From the NCBI GenBank assembly GCA_017380975.1, contig JAFOCX010000148.1:1-10378 (forward strand): DNA of 10,378 bases, given 5' to 3'. Source of the stretch: Lachnospiraceae bacterium (GTDB lineage: Bacteria; Bacillota; Clostridia; Lachnospirales; Lachnospiraceae). Made by a program: the position numbers and the translations under genes. Within the stretch, counting starts at the first letter, position 1. Each line of letters starts with the position of its first letter. Below the pieces are notes generated by a model. The model saw only the letters and a list, made by a program, of their open reading frames with translations. It did no database searches and was not told where the DNA came from. Positions 7,082 through 10,378 of the stretch are shown here, in pieces.

Positions 7082-8164
7082 GTGGCAAATCCTGTAAAAA
7101 ACATGCAGCGTACAATCGCTGAATATAAACAGATGAGTGCAAAAGATCAGAAACGTTTCCTGACAGATCTGGTTCTGAACAATGCTCTCTATATTTTAAT
7201 GGCAATCTTCGTAATCTATACTGCAGTGAAGCAGGAGAATTTCCTGACACTGGGTTCCTTTGCAAACCTGATCACTCAGGTTGCAGCTTATCTGCCGCTG
7301 GCACTTGGTATTGCAGGCTGTATCGTATTAACCGGTACTGACCTTTCTGCAGGCCGTGCAGTTGGTTTAACTGCTGCGATCGCCGGTGTATTCCTGCAGA
7401 AATCCGACTTTGCAAATAAGATGTTCCAGAACCTTCCGGAAGTATCTACCGGCTGGATCATCGTTACTCTTTTCGCAGTTGTTGCGATCGGTGCCGTGAT
7501 CGGTCTTGTGAACGGTTTCTTCGTTGCAAAGTTCAGCCTGCATCCGTTCATCGTAACACTGTCCACTCAGTTGATCACATATGGTATTATCCTTTGGTTC
7601 TTCGCTCTTAACGGAAACAACGGTCAGCCGATCTCCGGTCTGAGCAGAGAGTACAAAGATTTCGTAGGCGGCGCGATGTTCCGTCTTGGCGGCGTTGCTG
7701 TTCCGCGTTACGTTCTGTATGCTGTTATTTTAACTGCTCTGATGTGGTTCATCTGGAATAAGACTACATTTGGTAAAAATATGTTCGCTGTAGGTTCCAA
7801 CGCAGAAGCTGCGAAGGTTTCCGGTGTTAACGTATTTATGACAACCGTACTTGTACATACACTTGCAGGTGCTATGTATGGTTACGCAGGTTTCATCGAG
7901 GGTGTTCGTGCCGGTTCCGTAGCAGCCAGCACAGGTCTCAACGCAGAGTGTGATGCGATCGCAGCCTGCGTTATCGGTGGCGTATCTTTCGTAGGTGGTA
8001 CAGGTAAGATCAGCGGCATCATCCTTGGTGTATTCGTATTACGTATCATCTTCGTTGCACTGACAATGCTCGGTGTGGACTCTTCTTCTCTTTACATCAT
8101 CAAAGGTGCGATCATTCTTTGTGCATGTGCACTTGATATGCGTAAGTATCTGGTGAAGAAATAA
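7082..8164 (+). CDS. mglC: Galactose/methyl-galactoside ABC transporter permease
   Basis: This is the membrane permease of the BPD_transp_2 (RbsC/MglC/XylH) family, forming the sugar channel with MglA. It has 360 residues and starts at GTG. A polar N-terminus (1-30) precedes about eight to ten hydrophobic segments. The first is near 35-49, followed by segments around 65-85, 123-148 and 155-175, and others towards the C-terminus. Family-like stretches include GCIVLTGTDLSAG (79-91) and the glycine-rich CVIGGVSFVGG near the C-terminal third. The start lies 12 bases after the mglA stop. The TAA stop overlaps the next gene's ATG by one base (TAATG). Genes in this family are hard to tell apart by substrate, so the galactose name rests on mglB and the adjacent galKT. 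Confidence 0.9.
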   Translation: MANPVKNMQRTIAEYKQMSAKDQKRFLTDLVLNNALYILMAIFVIYTAVKQENFLTLGSFANLITQVAAYLPLALGIAGCIVLTGTDLSAGRAVGLTAAIAGVFLQKSDFANKMFQNLPEVSTGWIIVTLFAVVAIGAVIGLVNGFFVAKFSLHPFIVTLSTQLITYGIILWFFALNGNNGQPISGLSREYKDFVGGAMFRLGGVAVPRYVLYAVILTALMWFIWNKTTFGKNMFAVGSNAEAAKVSGVNVFMTTVLVHTLAGAMYGYAGFIEGVRAGSVAASTGLNAECDAIAACVIGGVSFVGGTGKISGIILGVFVLRIIFVALTMLGVDSSSLYIIKGAIILCACALDMRKYLVKK

Positions 8165-8544
8165 TGGAAGAAAACAGAAATATTTCGGAGCATCAAGAAG
8201 AACAAGTTCCAAAGTTTCGAGGCCTGTACCGTAATGTCAATATATCGGTCAGATCGCTGGACTATATCATTGCAGCCTGTATTGCAGTGATCTTAGTTGT
8301 GGTGGCACTGGAACTTCGCAATCCCGGATTTACAATTATGTTCGATTCCCGCGGCGGTACGGATGTGGAGGCTGTCAGCCTGATGTATGGCGAACTGCTC
8401 GAGGAACCGGAAACTCCGAGCCGTGAAGGTTATGTGTTTACCGGCTGGTATACAGACAGCGGCTGCAGCGATATGTGGGATATGGAAAGTGGAACGATAC
8501 AATCGGATATGACGCTCTATGCAGGATGGCAGAAATTGCAATAA
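8164..8544 (+). CDS. Small single-pass membrane protein with one InlB B-type (Listeria-Bacteroides) repeat
   Basis: The protein has 126 residues. A polar N-terminus (1-31, with K/R-rich KFRGLYR at 17-23) is followed by one hydrophobic segment (about 33-49). A single extracellular beta-grasp-like repeat (about 57-122) comes next. The repeat shows the expected landmarks: F.IMFDSRGG (57-65), P..PSREGYVFTGWYTD (82-98) and DMTLYAGW (115-122), as in the InlB_B_repeat / Flg_new family. Positive-inside topology puts the repeat outside the cell. The ATG overlaps the mglC stop by one base, with only a weak GGTG before it, so translation is probably coupled to mglC. That places it in the transporter operon. 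Its role is unknown; a transporter accessory or surface contact function is inferred from position only. Such repeats usually occur in large surface proteins, often in several copies. Confidence 0.85.
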   Translation: MEENRNISEHQEEQVPKFRGLYRNVNISVRSLDYIIAACIAVILVVVALELRNPGFTIMFDSRGGTDVEAVSLMYGELLEEPETPSREGYVFTGWYTDSGCSDMWDMESGTIQSDMTLYAGWQKLQ

Positions 8545-8558
8545 CCTGTATTATTACA

Positions 8559-8593
8559 GAACCGCCTGCACACGCAGGCGGTTCGTTATTTTT
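8559..8593 (+). terminator. Rho-independent terminator between the mgl genes and galK
   Basis: A perfect 11-base-pair GC-rich stem (8559-8569 with 8574-8584) has a four-base ACAC loop and is followed by GTTATTTTT. It lies 14 bases after the stop of the InlB-repeat gene and 20 bases before the galK start. No convincing promoter is visible between it and galK, so galK may depend on read-through. Confidence 0.85.
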
Positions 8594-8600
8594 GAATATT

Positions 8601-8605
8601 GGAGG
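8601..8605 (+). promoter_or_regulatory. Ribosome binding site fixing the galK start
   Basis: GGAGG lies eight bases before the ATG at 8614. The frame also stays open back to a TTG at 8599, but that TTG overlaps the binding site itself and the terminator tail, so it cannot be the start. The protein begins MTTPVLYLEP. Confidence 0.85.
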
Positions 8606-8613
8606 AAATAGAG

Positions 8614-9828
8614 ATGACCACACCTGTATTATATTTAGAACCGGCGAAAAAGAATGCTTTGGATGCCGGCTTTGCAGCCGCTTTCGGCGGTGCACCGGAA
8701 CGTTATTTTTCTGCACCGGGCCGTACGGAGATCGGCGGCAATCATACAGACCATCAGCGTGGTCGTGTTTTGGCGGCAGCAGTAAATTTGGATACCGTAG
8801 CGGCAGTTCGTTTAAATGGTACGGATCAGATCCGCATCCATTCCAAAGGATATCCGATGAGTGAAGTAAATATTAAGGAACTGACACCAAAGGAAGAGGA
8901 GATCAACTCTACACCGGCGCTGATCCGCGGCGTGGCAGCGCGCTTTGTACAGCTTGGCTGTGAGGTAAAGGGATTTGATGCTTACTGTGAATCTACAGTT
9001 CTTCCGGGCAGCGGTCTTTCCTCATCTGCTGCATATGAGGTTCTGATCGGAACGATCATCAACCACTTATTCTTTGACGCGCAGGTTTCTCAGGCAGAAG
9101 TGGCTCAGATCGGCCAGTACGCAGAAAATGTATTCTTTGGAAAACCGTGCGGATTAATGGATCAGACTGCATCTGCGGTAGGAAACTTAGTAACAATCGA
9201 CTTTTTTGATAAAGAAAATCCAAAGATCGAACCGGTAGCATTTGATTTCGCTTCCTGCGGACACGCTCTTTGTATTATCGATTCCGGTGCAGACCATGCG
9301 GATCTTACAGATGAATATGCAGCAATCCCGGGTGAGTGCAAAGCGATCGCATCATATATGGGCAAGGAAGTGTTGACAGAGATCGGCGAGGGGGATTTCT
9401 ATGCAAAGATCCCGGAGCTTCGCAAAGAGTGTGGTGATCGTGCTGTGATGCGTGCGATCCATTTCTACCAGGAGAATGCCCGTGTTCCGAAGCAGGTAGC
9501 TGCACTGGAGCAGGGAGATTTTGAGACATTCCTGAAACTGATCAAAGAGAGTGGATTCTCTTCCTATATGTATCTGCAGAATGTAATTCCGGCAGGATAT
9601 AAGGAGCATCAGGATGTTGCGGTTGCCTTGGCAGTGTGCGAACATTTCCTGGCAGGCAGAGGTGCATACCGTGTTCACGGCGGTGGCTTTGCCGGAACGA
9701 TCCAGGCGTTTGTTCCGTACGACATTCTGGACAGTTTTGTTGCAGGCATGGACGGCATTCTCGGTGAGGGTGCATGTCATGTCCTTTCCATTCGTCCGCA
9801 GGGCGGTGTTGAGATGGAGGTACAGTAA
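8614..9828 (+). CDS. galK: Galactokinase
   Basis: This cytosolic GHMP-family kinase phosphorylates galactose at C1 using ATP, the first committed Leloir step. It has 404 residues, near the usual 390-400. The galactokinase signature APGRTEIGGNHTDH is at 34-47; most family members have IGEHTD, and here it is GGNHTDH. The GHMP ATP-binding motif LPGSGLSSSAA is at 130-140. FGKPCGLMDQ (175-184) carries D183 as the likely catalytic base. The C-terminal glycine-rich HGGGFAGTIQAF begins at 355. It follows the mgl transporter genes, so imported galactose is the natural substrate, and it overlaps galT by one base. A strong terminator lies just upstream. Confidence 0.93.
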   Translation: MTTPVLYLEPAKKNALDAGFAAAFGGAPERYFSAPGRTEIGGNHTDHQRGRVLAAAVNLDTVAAVRLNGTDQIRIHSKGYPMSEVNIKELTPKEEEINSTPALIRGVAARFVQLGCEVKGFDAYCESTVLPGSGLSSSAAYEVLIGTIINHLFFDAQVSQAEVAQIGQYAENVFFGKPCGLMDQTASAVGNLVTIDFFDKENPKIEPVAFDFASCGHALCIIDSGADHADLTDEYAAIPGECKAIASYMGKEVLTEIGEGDFYAKIPELRKECGDRAVMRAIHFYQENARVPKQVAALEQGDFETFLKLIKESGFSSYMYLQNVIPAGYKEHQDVAVALAVCEHFLAGRGAYRVHGGGFAGTIQAFVPYDILDSFVAGMDGILGEGACHVLSIRPQGGVEMEVQ

Positions 9829-10378
9829 TGAAAATTGAAACATATATTGATTCCCTGGTCTCCTATGCGATGAACAATGGCCTTGCAGAGCCGGTGGATC
9901 ACATGGTTTTGACCAACCGCTTGATGGATCTTCTTCGTCTTGACGATTATACTCCGTCCGAAGAGGTTCAGAGTGAGGATCTGGAGGAAATCTTAGCCGG
10001 TATTCTGGATTATGCAGTGGAAAAAGGACTGTGTGACGACGGAATTACTGCAAAAGATATTTTTGATACAAGAATCATGGGTGCGATCACCCCGATGCCG
10101 AGAGAAGTGATTGGAATTTTCAATCACTTATATGCGGAAGATCCGGTAAAAGCGACTGACTGGTACTATAAATTCAGCTGCGACACAGACTATATCCGCC
10201 GCTATCGCATTAAAAAAGATATGCGCTGGAAATATGACAGTGAGTACGGCGAATTAGATATTACAATCAATCTGTCCAAGCCGGAAAAGGATCCGAAAGC
10301 GATCGCAGCTGCGAAGAATGCTCCGCAGACCGCATATCCGAAATGCCAGCTTTGCAGAGAAAATGAAGGTTATGCAGG
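9828..10378 (+). CDS. galT: Galactose-1-phosphate uridylyltransferase, class II (N-terminal part, cut by right edge)
   Basis: This enzyme exchanges UMP between UDP-glucose and galactose-1-phosphate in the second Leloir step. About 183 residues are visible of an expected 500 or so for the Firmicutes-type (GalT class II) enzyme. They include the MKIETYIDSLVSYA start, ITPMPREV and the characteristic YPKCQLCRENEGYAG at 170-184. This class is distinct in sequence from the short E. coli type. The UDP-sugar active-site region lies outside the window. The ATG shares one base with the galK stop (TAATG), and GGAGG at 9816-9820 inside galK precedes it by seven bases, so the two genes form a coupled pair. 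Confidence 0.92.
   Translation, partial: MKIETYIDSLVSYAMNNGLAEPVDHMVLTNRLMDLLRLDDYTPSEEVQSEDLEEILAGILDYAVEKGLCDDGITAKDIFDTRIMGAITPMPREVIGIFNHLYAEDPVKATDWYYKFSCDTDYIRRYRIKKDMRWKYDSEYGELDITINLSKPEKDPKAIAAAKNAPQTAYPKCQLCRENEGYA

Noticed and set aside
8527..8555. Possible galK promoter with -10-like TATTAT at 8550-8555
   Set aside because: No acceptable -35 lies at the right distance, and a start here would still be upstream of the terminator.
8599..8613. Upstream TTG start for galK adding five residues
   Set aside because: The TTG overlaps the GGAGG ribosome binding site used by the ATG at 8614 and lies just behind the terminator U-run.
8475..8864. 129-codon + strand frame spanning the terminator and early galK
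   Set aside because: It overlaps two well supported genes and reads through the terminator hairpin; its product has no family features.

Overview
The window reads as chromosomal DNA from a Gram-positive anaerobe of the class Clostridia, most likely a gut Lachnospiraceae. The reasons are the strong AGGAGG-type ribosome binding sites, the moderate GC content, a galactose-binding lipoprotein with an Ala/Glu/Thr-rich linker, and a class II (Firmicutes-type) GalT. All supported genes are on the + strand. The genus assignment is an inference from style, not from a marker gene.

Left part (1-4134): the tail of an unrecognised protein runs in from the left edge. It is followed after 31 bases by a 1299-residue protein of unknown function. 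That protein holds two diverged copies of a kinase-like module. Each copy has an FTK lysine, a G..ME.A hinge-like motif, a DRHxGN catalytic-loop-like motif and a GIDND metal-site-like motif, and each ends in an RIVS..EW block. A long, charged, probably helical C-terminal region follows. This is the least ordinary item in the window.

Middle part (4135-8544): a sigma-A-type promoter with an extended -10 drives a galactose/methyl-galactoside ABC transporter operon. The order is mglB (binding lipoprotein), an intercistronic hairpin, mglA (double ATPase), mglC (permease), and a small single-pass membrane protein carrying one InlB/Listeria-Bacteroides-type repeat that overlaps mglC by one base.

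Right part (8545-10378): a strong rho-independent terminator separates the transport genes from galK and the first third of galT, which overlaps galK by one base. The layout links uptake (MglBAC) to the first two Leloir-pathway steps, galactose to galactose-1-phosphate and then uridylyl transfer. galE and galM are not in the window. The hairpins after mglB and after the InlB-repeat gene suggest a stepped expression gradient, with the binding protein highest. There is no gene-free stretch longer than 300 bases. No tRNA, rRNA, CRISPR array, insertion sequence or riboswitch was recognised.
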